A DNA stretch of 64,000 nt from Solibacillus cecembensis (GTDB taxonomy: Bacteria; Bacillota; Bacilli; Bacillales_A; Planococcaceae): the NCBI RefSeq assembly GCF_001439635.1, contig NZ_LMBZ01000005.1, forward strand, positions 66,858 to 130,857, given 5' to 3'. Each line of letters opens with the position of its first letter. Position 1 is the stretch's first letter. Position numbers and translations under genes: made by a program. Below the pieces are notes generated by a model. It saw only the letters and a list, made by a program, of their open reading frames with translations, ran no database searches and was not told where the DNA came from. Below, piece by piece: positions 18,032-27,546 of the stretch.

Positions 18032-20374
18032 TTAACCTTGCATGAACATTGATGATTGTGAATTTGCTTTGTTAATAGCTGATTCCATTGCACCGAATTG
18101 CTTCCAGTAGCGGGCTTCGATCATTTTCAACTTGTCTTGCCATGTAGAAATACGTTTCTCTGTATCAACTAAACCCTTACCAATTGAATATTGTGCATCC
18201 GTCATTGTAGAACGACCAGCTTTTTTCTCAATAGAAATTTCAAATGATTTCAATGAATCACGTAATTTATCTACATAGCCACGTGTATCTGCTAGTTCCA
18301 TAACAGGGTTTCCATTACCATCCAATTCTGGTTTTCCACCAGTACCCATCTTCGGAGCAAGTTCTGATTTTTTCCCATCACTATTTTTAAATAGCTTTTC
18401 AATGGCATCTGGATCTTCTTCTATTACTTTACGTAGTTTAACTTCATCGATCCCCAATATGCCGCCTTCATTGTAATTTTTCGTTGTTGTAATACCAACA
18501 CTAAATAATGAATTAAACTTAGAATCACTTAATCCTGGATTCGTTTCGTACACTAAAGAACGCATATCAGCTAAACCATTTCGAATTAATGCGTCATTTC
18601 TTAGTAAACCACTCTTCGCTTTTTCTTCCCAAAGCTTAATTTCACTCTCAGACATGTCCTTTTTTTGCTCATCGGATAACGGCTTATAGTCTCGATATTT
18701 AGATTCCTTCGATTGGTTTGTAAGGTCTTTTATTAATCCGTTATACGTCTCTACAAAATCCTTCACCGTTTTCATCATGTCGTCTACGTTTGTAGTAGCA
18801 GTCAGTGTAACAGGTGGAACTTTCGGTGCATCTTTTACTTTATCTAGGTCAATGGAGCCGTCACCTTTTAATATTCCAGCTGCATCAGCGTCGGCTTTAG
18901 CTTTAATTAACGTCTCTTCTGCCTTATCAAGGCGTGATTGTCCAGCAACTTCAGCAGCAACAGCATTATCTCTAGCAGCTTTCATTGTATCATGCGGAAT
19001 TTGCTCAACTGCAAGCTCTTTAAACGATGTTAAATCAACTGATGATAAATTATCCAATGCTGCTTTTTGAGTTGAAGACAATTCCCCTAGTTTTGCTTTT
19101 AATTCATCAGTAAGTGTTAAACCTTCATAAGGGTCTTCCTTCGTAAAATCAATTCCTTGAATAGCAGTAATTTCATTAGCTGTTAAGTTACTTAAAAAAC
19201 TTTTTTCTAATTTGTTATAATTCTCCTGCTTAATTTCTCGATTTGCTTCTGTGCGTAAATTTGTTAACTGAGCTTCATCTAACTTTGATAGTTCCTCCAA
19301 TTGTTCTGGTGATAATGCATCTACTTTTTCTTTTAGTTCTTTATTTTCAGGCAGATTAATATCAAAATTAGGGTCTTTTAGCTGGGATATTTCATTATCA
19401 GAAAGCTCACTTAAAAATTCTTTATTATTAAACTTTTTATATGCCTCTTGTTCTGTTGCATCTAAAGCTGATGAACCAAATACACTAGCAAATTTATTCT
19501 CATAGTCACCCTTCATATCATCATAAGCTTCTTTGGCTTTTCTAGCAGCTTCTTTTAAGCTATCTTTACCATCTACGCCTGTCTCAAGTGAAGCATACGC
19601 ATTATCACGCTCTGTTTGAGCAGATTTGTACTTATCCGCAATCGTTTGTGTGCTATTAAATGTATCTTTTAATGTTACATTGTAGCCATTCAAAGAAAAT
19701 GAGTTTGATGAACGTTCAGTAGCAATACCGTTTACTTGGAAAATAGCATTTTTACCTTTACCAACTGAAACTCCTCCAGTAAGCTTTGTTAAATCTCCTT
19801 CAATCTTAAGTCCTTCTTTACCTGTATTCTTTGCGGTAAATGAGAATCGACCATTTTCAAATACCGCTGATACACCAGCACCGCTTTCATTGACCTTTTT
19901 AACAAAATCATCCACTGTCATATCAGCAGTAATTTCGATTGGTGTCTTTCCCCCCGGTGTTCCGTCAGCTTTGACTGCCGTAAAGTTAATCGTACCAGAT
20001 GCAATTGTACTCATTTTCGTCGAACCAGTTGCATTCAATTGATCACTCGTAATACGACCTGCTTCTGCTAATTGTGATACACCCTCAATTGAAAGTGATC
20101 CAGAAGCTTTACCTGTTGCAATAGCAGAAACTAAATTCGAATTTGAGCTCGATGCTGTTTTAGAAGTTATCGACTTTAAAGATAAATTATTCGAAACATA
20201 CGTTTCAAATGCATTTAATTTTGTGTTGACACCACGATACGCGTCACGCTGCCACTCATACGTTGTTTTCTTTTGAAATAACTTATCTAAAGGCATTCTC
20301 TCCGCAGACATTAATTTTTTTACTAATTCATCGATGTCCATTCCAGACGCTAATCCACCAATTCGCATTACCAT
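18032..20374 (-). CDS. fliD: Flagellar filament cap protein FliD, enlarged
   Basis: FliD caps the growing filament and folds flagellin into place. The conserved N-terminal FliD_N (MRIGGLASGMDIDELVKKLM...) and C-terminal FliD_C (about 520-775, VDDMMKTVKDFVETYNGLI...) are present. The protein is 780 residues against roughly 500 in B. subtilis. The extra length is a helical, Lys/Glu-rich insert at about 245-515. It contains two related blocks (about 318-382 and 392-458) beginning FLSELSDNEIS and FLSNLTANEIT, evidence of internal duplication. Start ATG 20374 has AAGGAGG upstream. The insert should face outward at the filament tip. Confidence 0.96.
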   Translation of the reverse strand: MVMRIGGLASGMDIDELVKKLMSAERMPLDKLFQKKTTYEWQRDAYRGVNTKLNAFETYVSNNLSLKSITSKTASSSNSNLVSAIATGKASGSLSIEGVSQLAEAGRITSDQLNATGSTKMSTIASGTINFTAVKADGTPGGKTPIEITADMTVDDFVKKVNESGAGVSAVFENGRFSFTAKNTGKEGLKIEGDLTKLTGGVSVGKGKNAIFQVNGIATERSSNSFSLNGYNVTLKDTFNSTQTIADKYKSAQTERDNAYASLETGVDGKDSLKEAARKAKEAYDDMKGDYENKFASVFGSSALDATEQEAYKKFNNKEFLSELSDNEISQLKDPNFDINLPENKELKEKVDALSPEQLEELSKLDEAQLTNLRTEANREIKQENYNKLEKSFLSNLTANEITAIQGIDFTKEDPYEGLTLTDELKAKLGELSSTQKAALDNLSSVDLTSFKELAVEQIPHDTMKAARDNAVAAEVAGQSRLDKAEETLIKAKADADAAGILKGDGSIDLDKVKDAPKVPPVTLTATTNVDDMMKTVKDFVETYNGLIKDLTNQSKESKYRDYKPLSDEQKKDMSESEIKLWEEKAKSGLLRNDALIRNGLADMRSLVYETNPGLSDSKFNSLFSVGITTTKNYNEGGILGIDEVKLRKVIEEDPDAIEKLFKNSDGKKSELAPKMGTGGKPELDGNGNPVMELADTRGYVDKLRDSLKSFEISIEKKAGRSTMTDAQYSIGKGLVDTEKRISTWQDKLKMIEARYWKQFGAMESAINKANSQSSMFMQG

Positions 20375-20403
20375 GTTAATTTCCTCCTTATCTTTAAACC
20401 AAT

Positions 20404-20799
20404 TTAAATTTTTTCATCTACAACCATACCGAGCATTTTTTGCATTTCGTAAAATGCATCCAATAGCTTTTTAGGCGGAATTTCTTTCACTACCTCATCT
20501 GTATCACGATTAACAACCGTAACGTAATAGCGCTCTAAGCCTTCATGATACATAAATTTCGAAGCACTATGATTCACTTCCAACATTTCATTCATCATAT
20601 TGAGTGCTACTTGAACCTTTGCTTTCGTCTCTTCACTATTGTCAGTCGTTTGTGTTTGCGTTGATGATGTTGCATCCACCTTTTGCTTTTTAACAGTTTC
20701 GCTTCCTTGCTTCACTGCTTTTTCAGCTGTAGGTACATTATTAATAACAGTCTTACTTACTCGTACTGAATCTATATCTACATTCCCTGAAATACGCAT
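20404..20799 (-). CDS. flaG: FlaG family flagellar protein
   Basis: 131 residues; N-terminal part polar and disordered, C-terminal part (about 75-128) matches FlaG: ALNMMNEMLEVNHSASKFMYHE and IPPKKLLDAFYEMQKMLGMVVDE. FlaG affects filament length and is first in the fliD operon. ATG 20799 (MRISGN) is chosen; an upstream ATG at 20808 abuts the SD GGAGG. A sigma-D promoter lies about 40 bases upstream. Confidence 0.92.
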   Translation of the reverse strand: MRISGNVDIDSVRVSKTVINNVPTAEKAVKQGSETVKKQKVDATSSTQTQTTDNSEETKAKVQVALNMMNEMLEVNHSASKFMYHEGLERYYVTVVNRDTDEVVKEIPPKKLLDAFYEMQKMLGMVVDEKI

Positions 20800-20843
20800 G
20801 TTTTCCATCCTCCTTGAATCTAATACAGGCGCTACTATATGTA

Positions 20844-20870
20844 ATATCGGACAAAATAAAAAGAATTCTA
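20844..20870 (-). promoter_or_regulatory. Sigma-D promoter of flaG-fliDTS
   Basis: The minus strand has TAGA, exactly 15 bases, then TCCGATAT, 7/8 to the sigma-D -10 GCCGATAT. It lies within the terminator hairpin of the upstream lic operon. Confidence 0.75.
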
Positions 20871-20908
20871 GTTTTTATTTGAAGGTTCAAGGGAAAACTA
20901 AAATTCTT
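20856..20908 (-). terminator. Terminator after licC
   Basis: Long inverted repeat AAGAATTCTAGTTTT (20861-20875) with AAAACTAAAATTCTT (20894-20908), 14 of 15 pairing plus a wobble, followed on the minus strand by TTTATTTT. Separates the modification island from flaG. Confidence 0.8.
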
Positions 20909-20991
20909 ATCTAATTTTATTTACTAGAGCACCGAGCAATAAGTATTATTCAAAAAGTATTTGAGACTCTTACTATACATATATTCCCCTA

Positions 20992-21684
20992 TTATGAAAT
21001 CGACTTAAGTACTCTTAAATAATCATCTTGATTGTCCATTTCATCTATAGCATTTTTCTTCAATTGAGAAACAGTGATACTTAAAGCTACAAGCAAATCG
21101 AGCGGAATATTATCCCAATAAAGTTTATTATTTTTTAATTTTTCAGGTTGCAAATAATTTAAAAAATTACTTTTAATTATTTTACAATCACTCTTTTTCC
21201 AGTAAGAAATCCCAGACAAAGATGGAATACCTTCATCAGTTATCATTATATCTATTACTTTTTCATTGATATCTATTTTTGGACACCATTCTTCCCCTTG
21301 ACGTCCTCTAATAACTGTAAAGTAAGTGCTTTTTTCAATTTTTTGATTTAAAAAAATATTTTCTAGTAAAATGGTATCCGCATCAATTACAAATGAATCT
21401 TCAAAATATGGCAAAGCTAATTTGAAACTATAAATACTATTGTATTCCTTATACATTTCATTATAAATCAATTTTACACCAGGAAATTTTTCTGTTAAGT
21501 ATTCAAATTGTTCAGCTAAATGTCCAGTGACAATATAAATTTCATAGATTTTTGCTTTATTTAAATATCTTATTGTGCTTTCTAAGTTTGGTACACCGTT
21601 AATTGGCAATAGAGCTTTGTGTTTCGTTTTAGTCCATTCTTTAAATCGAGACCCAAGCCCTGCAGCTAATATAATAGCATTCAT
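20992..21684 (-). CDS. licC: CTP:phosphocholine cytidylyltransferase-like protein (LicC)
   Basis: 230 residues. It begins with the nucleotidyltransferase signature MNAIILAAGLGSRF and continues KHKALLPINGVPNLE, as in LicC enzymes that make CDP-choline from phosphocholine and CTP. A second block FVIDADTILLEN supplies the metal-binding acidic residues. It overlaps licB by four bases (ATGA). Together with LicA and LicB it forms a choline uptake and activation set. Sugar-1-phosphate specificity cannot be excluded from sequence alone, but the licABC context favours choline. Confidence 0.82.
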   Translation of the reverse strand: MNAIILAAGLGSRFKEWTKTKHKALLPINGVPNLESTIRYLNKAKIYEIYIVTGHLAEQFEYLTEKFPGVKLIYNEMYKEYNSIYSFKLALPYFEDSFVIDADTILLENIFLNQKIEKSTYFTVIRGRQGEEWCPKIDINEKVIDIMITDEGIPSLSGISYWKKSDCKIIKSNFLNYLQPEKLKNNKLYWDNIPLDLLVALSITVSQLKKNAIDEMDNQDDYLRVLKSIS

Positions 21685-22646
21685 AGTTGCGCTCCTTTTT
21701 TAAAACTTATCATTGTAAAGAATTCTTTAGGATTATTTGTTGTCAATATAGACCCTGTAATTATAAGTAATGCCAATATAAATTCTTTTACACCAGCTTC
21801 AAATCCTAATAATAAACTAAATAATACCGCCCATGCAGAGTAACTTATATTTAATCCCATCGCTTTTATAGGGCCCACTCGATTAATAGACGTATAGTAA
21901 AATAAATATGAAGCCGTACCAGCTAATGCAGTGATTGCAAATAAAATAATTGTAACGTCTTGTAAAACGATTTTCACTAATGGGAACCCGCCTATTATTG
22001 GTATTATTAACAAACCATATATTACCGCTGATACAGTTTGTCTTATTTGTAAAGCAATAGACGGCAAGACATCATTTTTCATCCCATACGCGGAAATTAC
22101 TGATTCAGTTCCCCAACCTAAAACGCATAATAGAGCAAAAACTAAGCCATAAATTAAATTTTGCGGCTCTTCTTGAGAAGTAATTCCCAAGAAGATAGTT
22201 GCTACAATAGCAAGTGAAAGTCCTATAATATTTTTATACGTTACTTTTTCTTTTAAAAATAAATAACTCAATAAAGCTCCCACTGCAGGATACATCGAAG
22301 AAATAATAGCCGTATAGGATGGTCCAATATAATAAACTGACAACATGAAACCAGTCATTCCTATTGGTCCTCCCAATAGGGCAGCGATCATAATTATTTT
22401 GCCACTCCTGCTTTTCAAGGATTGTTTGAGCTGACCTGTTCGTTTGTAAAGAAAGGTATGTATCATCATCCACAAACTTGAGAGTGCATCATGTAAAAAA
22501 GTTGAGATTAAAGGAGCTATGAAAATATAATCTACAAAAATCGACCGTGATAGTATAACTCCGATGATTACTGTGTTGACAGCCCATAGAATCCCACCCA
22601 AGAGGCCTAGCCATAACCCTCTTACCTCATACTGTGTAATTTTCAC
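21681..22646 (-). CDS. licB: Choline permease, LicB-type DMT transporter
   Basis: 321 residues, about ten hydrophobic segments, with two EamA-type halves (GLLGGILWAVNTVIIGVILS at the start; SSMYPAVGALLSYLFLKEKVT at the end of the first half). This is the LicB family of drug/metabolite transporters that bring choline into the cell. Start codon GTG at 22646. Four-base overlaps join it to licA upstream and licC downstream, so the three are one translational unit. Confidence 0.82.
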   Translation of the reverse strand: MKITQYEVRGLWLGLLGGILWAVNTVIIGVILSRSIFVDYIFIAPLISTFLHDALSSLWMMIHTFLYKRTGQLKQSLKSRSGKIIMIAALLGGPIGMTGFMLSVYYIGPSYTAIISSMYPAVGALLSYLFLKEKVTYKNIIGLSLAIVATIFLGITSQEEPQNLIYGLVFALLCVLGWGTESVISAYGMKNDVLPSIALQIRQTVSAVIYGLLIIPIIGGFPLVKIVLQDVTIILFAITALAGTASYLFYYTSINRVGPIKAMGLNISYSAWAVLFSLLLGFEAGVKEFILALLIITGSILTTNNPKEFFTMISFKKGAQL

Positions 22647-23614
22647 CGATAATTCTCTCCTTTTAATAACTTACTTCCTCTTTCGTATCGGTTATAACCA
22701 TAGTTTCCGAAAGTATCACCATGCAATTCTTTTACGATTGCCCATAAACTCCAAAGGATATCTTGCGTAGCTTTATAAAAATTTATTTGAAAATATTCTT
22801 CTTCTAATATAGGACGTTGAAAGTATAATTTCAAAAAGTGCTGTTCTTTATATTCTGTCAATTCACTCTCTAAAATAAATGCAGCTAAATCCCAAAGAGG
22901 ATTGTTATATCCCGAATATTCCCAGTCAATCAAAAAAATTTTACCGTCACGTGATTTAATGAAATTTTCAGGCACTAAATCATTATGGCAAGGACATATA
23001 TTAAATGATTCTAATTGTTGAATTTTATCGTTTAAACGTTCAATTTTTTCTTTTTGTTCAGTAAAGTAGGGATACTTTTCTCCTATATAGTCCTTGTTTG
23101 TTTTAGAGATGATTATAGATTCATACTCCTTAATAAGATTTATAAATGAAAATGTATTATTCATTTTAACATCGGAAGTGTGAAGCCTTTTTAAAATAAA
23201 TGATATATTCACCATATTTTCCGTAGTAGCTACAGTTAGATTTGACAGAGTCTCTGCACATTTTACATACTTTGAAATTTTAACACCGTCTACATTATTA
23301 ATGTAAAAAGTAGCTACATTAATTTCCAAAGAATCTATTGCCTTAGTATTAATAATTTCATTATGTCGATTTACTAGATTTTCAGTACCTGCTCCAGGTA
23401 TTCTAAATTGCAATTCATTATCTTCGCTTAATGTAATTTTATAATTATTATTTGTCATTCCCCCAGAAATTTCGATATTTTTAATTTCTTCAGGTTGAGT
23501 ACCAAGTGTTCGATACAAATAAGTCGATATAAAATGTGTTGCTTGTTTGCTTATCTTTGATGAATTAGTAGAGTTAATACTTTCGCTAGCTTTGATATAT
23601 TGTTCTTTTTTCAT
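22643..23614 (-). CDS. licA: Choline kinase, LicA-type
   Basis: 323 residues from ATG 23614 (the longest frame starts at a TTG, 23635, next to the weak SD GAAAGG). Visible motifs: nucleotide-binding NIEISGGMTNNNYKI, catalytic CHNDLVPENF (H210, D212) and metal-binding LIDWEYSGYNNPLWDLA (D230), all typical of choline/ethanolamine kinases. Converts choline to phosphocholine in the cytosol. First gene of licABC. No CAAT-type tandem repeats, which make licA phase-variable in Haemophilus, are present at its 5' end. Confidence 0.86.
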   Translation of the reverse strand: MKKEQYIKASESINSTNSSKISKQATHFISTYLYRTLGTQPEEIKNIEISGGMTNNNYKITLSEDNELQFRIPGAGTENLVNRHNEIINTKAIDSLEINVATFYINNVDGVKISKYVKCAETLSNLTVATTENMVNISFILKRLHTSDVKMNNTFSFINLIKEYESIIISKTNKDYIGEKYPYFTEQKEKIERLNDKIQQLESFNICPCHNDLVPENFIKSRDGKIFLIDWEYSGYNNPLWDLAAFILESELTEYKEQHFLKLYFQRPILEEEYFQINFYKATQDILWSLWAIVKELHGDTFGNYGYNRYERGSKLLKGENYR

Positions 23615-23923
23615 TTTTATTTTTAAACCTTTCAATTAATAATATTAATTTTCGGTAAACTATGTATACATACTCCTCCACCCAATTATATGTTCTCTCA
23701 TACTAGGAGAAGCATTTTCGACTTTTAAAATAAAATTAACATTGGGGCAAATGATGCGTGGAAATTTTCCATTAGCGAAATAATAGTACTTTCATATTAT
23801 TTAAGAAAGCATCTCCTTCAATTTGATACTTCTATCATATGTGGAGATGCCTCTTAGTTATATGTGTTATTTAATTACGAGCTGTTCCTAACAAAAAATT
23901 AAGATCATAAAGGCACTGATTAT
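23615..23923. other. Intergenic region between the NPP-fold gene and licA
   Basis: About 310 AT-rich bases containing the terminator at 23809-23850. The rest must hold the licA promoter; no clear -35/-10 pair or sigma-D site was found. Confidence 0.4.
23809..23850 (-). terminator. Terminator after the NPP-fold gene
   Basis: Stem GCATCTCC/GGAGATGC (23809-23816, 23843-23850) with an inner stem TGATA/TATCA. A short T-rich tail follows on the minus strand. Confidence 0.75.
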
Positions 23924-25939
23924 TTACTTCTGCAAATAAATCCGATGATCCTTTATCCAATTAAGTACCTCATTGACATATGTCATTTTTTCATCTTCAC
24001 TAATATCATTCATTGCTTCAAAATTGATTTTATATCTTTCAAAATCCACACGTCCATAATTATCCACAAATACAAATGTCTCGAAATAAATTTTAAAGTC
24101 ACTATAATTGAATACTATTTTATATGTTTGATCTGGATGATACGTTTCTGTAACAGCAAACTTTCTGTTAGTTCCGCCAAAATCCTCTAATAATGCTCCA
24201 TTTAAATTCGATTCATCTAAAGGAATATTTAATAATTTTAATATCGTTGGATAAATATCTAGATTACTCATTAATTTAGTACTTATCTTTGTTTCAACAT
24301 TACCACCTAATAAAAAGAAAGGTACCTTAGTGCGATAATCATTTAAGAAGTTCGTTGCATCAGGAGTTAAATAGCCTTGTCCATGATCTGAATGTACAAT
24401 AATTAACATGTCCTCTTCATTGTATCGTTGTTTCAAATAATTAAACAATACACCTATATGTAAATCTATTCTCTTTAATTCATTACCATAACGTTTTATT
24501 TTAGATTCATTGTATTTTGTTCGTACCGATGTAACTCCTAAATCAGAATTTAATCTATCTTTGAAGTTTAAATTCATTTGACTTAATGGAGAAAAATATA
24601 ATTCATCTGGGATATCATGTAAATCTGGTAATGTAATCCAAACGTAATTATTTTTATCTTTAAAAGCTTCTAAATGATCTATAACTTCTTCAATTATTTC
24701 ACTAGCGCCAAAACCACCAACAGAATTTTTAAAAACTACTCTATCATAACTTTTCCCGTATCCTTGAGTGGGTGTACCTCTCCAGTCACCACTAATTAAA
24801 GTGGTAAAATATCCATTTTCTTTAATCGTTTCAATAAGTGATTTTTGTTTTATTGAAAAATCATGATCAAGAGTAGAATGATATTGTCCATGTTTAGTAA
24901 AATCAGTTGCAGTTACAGTTCCAGCATTACTCGGAAATGTCCAATCTGCAGCTGCAAAACAGTTTTTATTTTCATATTTATTTTTGAAAGAAGATAAAAT
25001 ATTATTAATATATTGTTGAGGTACTCTGTCATTTAAATAGGCCTCTGATAACCCATCAATAAAAATATGTAAGACAAGTTTATAGGGCTTTTCTTCTTTA
25101 TCTTTTATTGGAATAGGTCTTCCAATAAAAATTGGCTTATCTGATTTAATAGTAAGTTTCCCTTTATCAAAATTCAAATAATTATATTGGTTGAATTCAA
25201 GTGTAGAGTTTTTAGATGTGAAATGCTCTTCATTAAAAATAAATTCAATAAAAGTACCTTCTGTTAGTAGAGAAAGCGGAATCATTGTTTTTCCAGAAAA
25301 ATCGAATTCAAAGGTATAATCTTCTCTTCCCATAAAGCGTTCAGATTTAACATAATATCTAATTTGATTAATAATATCTGTTAACATGCTCGTTTTATAT
25401 AGATTAGTCATATTTTCATGTTTCGTATTTTTATCTAAAACTTTTCTAATTAAACTTTCCCCAAATTTGTTCATAGGATAGGTTCTACTATCCCCTTGCT
25501 TATAAATTTTAAGTGTATATTCTAAAAACCTATTTAGTGTATCTATCGGCATTAATTTATTCATTTCTATTACATTAACGATTTCCTGTTGCAATTTTTC
25601 TACTTCATTCAAGCTTTCTTTAGGTGAATATTTATAACAATACCCTAAATGCTCGAAAAGCTTCTTAAAATCATTTAATTGAAAAGCTATAATAATTGCA
25701 TTGTAATGTAAAGAAAATGAGTATGAAAATTTCAAAAGCCCCTCATTTAAAATTTCATTTGCCAGCTCTATATTATTATTGCTAAATAAGTATGAACTAT
25801 AGGTAATATAATATATTTCAGTTTTAGCAATTCCGCCTAATTCATTAATATAATTCAATAACTCATTATTATCATATTCTCCAAAAGTTCTATGTAATAT
25901 AGCATGTAATTTCTTAATTTTTATAACCTGATTATCCAT
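23924..25939 (-). CDS. Cytosolic NPP/sulfatase-fold protein with helical N-terminal domain; candidate phosphocholine transferase
   Basis: 671 residues, no signal peptide or TM segment. Residues 1-200 are helical and TPR-like. Residues ~285-600 are an alkaline-phosphatase-superfamily domain: metal-binding IDG (294-296), nucleophile motif DWTFPSNAGT (T334) like the TFPNH of nucleotide pyrophosphatase/phosphodiesterases, PDLHD (438-442) and HSDHG (516-520). Members of this fold move phospho-alcohol groups such as phosphocholine or phosphoethanolamine. It stands just upstream of licABC, and LicD is absent. I infer, without proof, that it transfers phosphocholine from CDP-choline to flagellin or its glycan. 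Alternatives: a phosphodiesterase or sulfatase. Distinctly AT-rich. Confidence 0.7.
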   Translation of the reverse strand: MDNQVIKIKKLHAILHRTFGEYDNNELLNYINELGGIAKTEIYYITYSSYLFSNNNIELANEILNEGLLKFSYSFSLHYNAIIIAFQLNDFKKLFEHLGYCYKYSPKESLNEVEKLQQEIVNVIEMNKLMPIDTLNRFLEYTLKIYKQGDSRTYPMNKFGESLIRKVLDKNTKHENMTNLYKTSMLTDIINQIRYYVKSERFMGREDYTFEFDFSGKTMIPLSLLTEGTFIEFIFNEEHFTSKNSTLEFNQYNYLNFDKGKLTIKSDKPIFIGRPIPIKDKEEKPYKLVLHIFIDGLSEAYLNDRVPQQYINNILSSFKNKYENKNCFAAADWTFPSNAGTVTATDFTKHGQYHSTLDHDFSIKQKSLIETIKENGYFTTLISGDWRGTPTQGYGKSYDRVVFKNSVGGFGASEIIEEVIDHLEAFKDKNNYVWITLPDLHDIPDELYFSPLSQMNLNFKDRLNSDLGVTSVRTKYNESKIKRYGNELKRIDLHIGVLFNYLKQRYNEEDMLIIVHSDHGQGYLTPDATNFLNDYRTKVPFFLLGGNVETKISTKLMSNLDIYPTILKLLNIPLDESNLNGALLEDFGGTNRKFAVTETYHPDQTYKIVFNYSDFKIYFETFVFVDNYGRVDFERYKINFEAMNDISEDEKMTYVNEVLNWIKDHRIYLQK

Positions 25940-26325
25940 TATTTTCTCCTTGTATATAGATCTTTACAAAAAATAAATACTTTCAATTCAAAACACTAAA
26001 CCTTTAATTTAAATTAAAATATAGAAAGTTAGCTTTATAATTCTAATTACTTATGCTCCATGAGACTTTTTAACAATACAAAACAGTTATCATTCCAATT
26101 TGATAGAAATTTAAACAATAAAAGTAAAAACCCCTAAAAAGCATACCAAACTAAATCATTCAAACAGCATTTTGAGAGCTTTAAAGGTGACTGATGTTTT
26201 TGTATCGATACTTCACACCTTGAACTCCATATTTCCATTTAAACTTCTATAGTTTCTTATTATTTTAATACCTACTTATCCCATTATGGAAATTGACGAA
26301 TATGATACTCGTTTGATACTTACTT
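25940..26325. other. Intergenic region between fliB and the NPP-fold gene
   Basis: About 385 very AT-rich bases. The NPP-fold gene has a good SD (AAGGAG) at its 3' side. I found no clear promoter or terminator and no ORF. Confidence 0.4.
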
Positions 26326-27546
26326 TCAATTACTAATCATTACAAACATATGTCCCATTGTAGTATAGCCCGCATCTTCCATTCCTTCACGTACCCCTTG
26401 TAAATATGCAGGATTATGTTCTATCACTTTTGCAAGTTGTTGAACACAATTTATTACCATTTCCTGCGTTAACTTTCGTTCCTTTGCTGCAACACCAACT
26501 AAATGTAATTTAATAAGATTGAAGTGTAAAACAAGCATTATATAACTTTCAAATAATGTGTTATAGTCATTTGGAAATAAGTTTTTAAATACATAGTTTA
26601 CTATATAATTTTCAAGCATATATTCCTTGTTTTTCATAAATGGTTCATAAAAGTTTTGATATGACTCTTGGTACTTTAAAATCGTTTCCTCCATATCTTG
26701 CACTTCATTGTCATCATTTCCTTCAAAATCTAAACCTTCTATTAACGATTGAAGAACCTTAGCGTATTTGTCTGAAATATCTCCACCAGATATGCGATAA
26801 TTAATTAATACTCTCGTTAAATTCAATTGAAAGTTTAAATTCCCTTTAATTTGCTTTAAAGACTCAATAAATTCTTCATTATTTAAACGATTTAAGTAGT
26901 CCTGCATAGTGATCGGTAATTCTTGCTCTAACTCACTTGGCTTTAATTGCTCAATTTTTTGAATAAATAATCCTAAAATAATTAATCGTATTTCAATAGA
27001 ATGTTGTCGATTTTGCATAAGCTGAATAGTAAAAATACGTAAATCCCAGAAATATGGATACTTTTCTAAACCAAGAACTTTATTCATTAATCCACTAGTA
27101 TTTTTAGGTTCTTCTGTTTCAATGAAGCCTAAGCCTTCTTCCCGTAATAGAACAACTCTTGCCGCTTCAGGGCAAGATAATGTTAAACTTTTTTCTGTAA
27201 CGCCACCAACTTGTGTCAAGTTTCTTGGATAAATGGCACATGTATTACATAAAAATTCTTCACCTAATTCCTTATGAATACTACAAAGTCCATCGTCTAG
27301 CATCATGTTACAATTTTTGTCCTCATCTAAAATAAATTTTGCATAATTCGTTTCATCATTTTTCTTTCGATCTCTTTTCACATATTTTTGTAGTTTCTCT
27401 GCCATCTCAGGTTGCCTTACTTTACGATAGGCTTGGTAAGTTTTTTTATCAATTGTGACATTCCACCCTGCACAACAAGTATCCTCACAAGCACCTCCAA
27501 TACAATTAAATTCGCTTAAATATTCTGGGATTAATATAGGTCTCAT
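26326..27546 (-). CDS. fliB: Flagellin lysine-N-methylase FliB
   Basis: 406 residues. The N-terminal cysteine set CIGGACEDTCC (C15, C20, C24, C25) and CNMMLDDGLCSIH...CNTC (C79, C88, C100, C103) is the FliB signature, also related to YkgJ-type cysteine clusters. FliB methylates surface lysines of flagellin in the cytosol before export; the Salmonella enzyme has been reported to need an iron-sulfur cluster. The C-terminal 250 residues are helical. Its place inside the flagellin glycosylation island supports the call. SD is weak (GGATG). Confidence 0.9.
   Translation of the reverse strand: MRPILIPEYLSEFNCIGGACEDTCCAGWNVTIDKKTYQAYRKVRQPEMAEKLQKYVKRDRKKNDETNYAKFILDEDKNCNMMLDDGLCSIHKELGEEFLCNTCAIYPRNLTQVGGVTEKSLTLSCPEAARVVLLREEGLGFIETEEPKNTSGLMNKVLGLEKYPYFWDLRIFTIQLMQNRQHSIEIRLIILGLFIQKIEQLKPSELEQELPITMQDYLNRLNNEEFIESLKQIKGNLNFQLNLTRVLINYRISGGDISDKYAKVLQSLIEGLDFEGNDDNEVQDMEETILKYQESYQNFYEPFMKNKEYMLENYIVNYVFKNLFPNDYNTLFESYIMLVLHFNLIKLHLVGVAAKERKLTQEMVINCVQQLAKVIEHNPAYLQGVREGMEDAGYTTMGHMFVMISN

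Noticed and set aside
22643..23635. Phase-variation repeats in licA
   Set aside because: No short tandem repeats such as CAAT runs are present in or before the gene.
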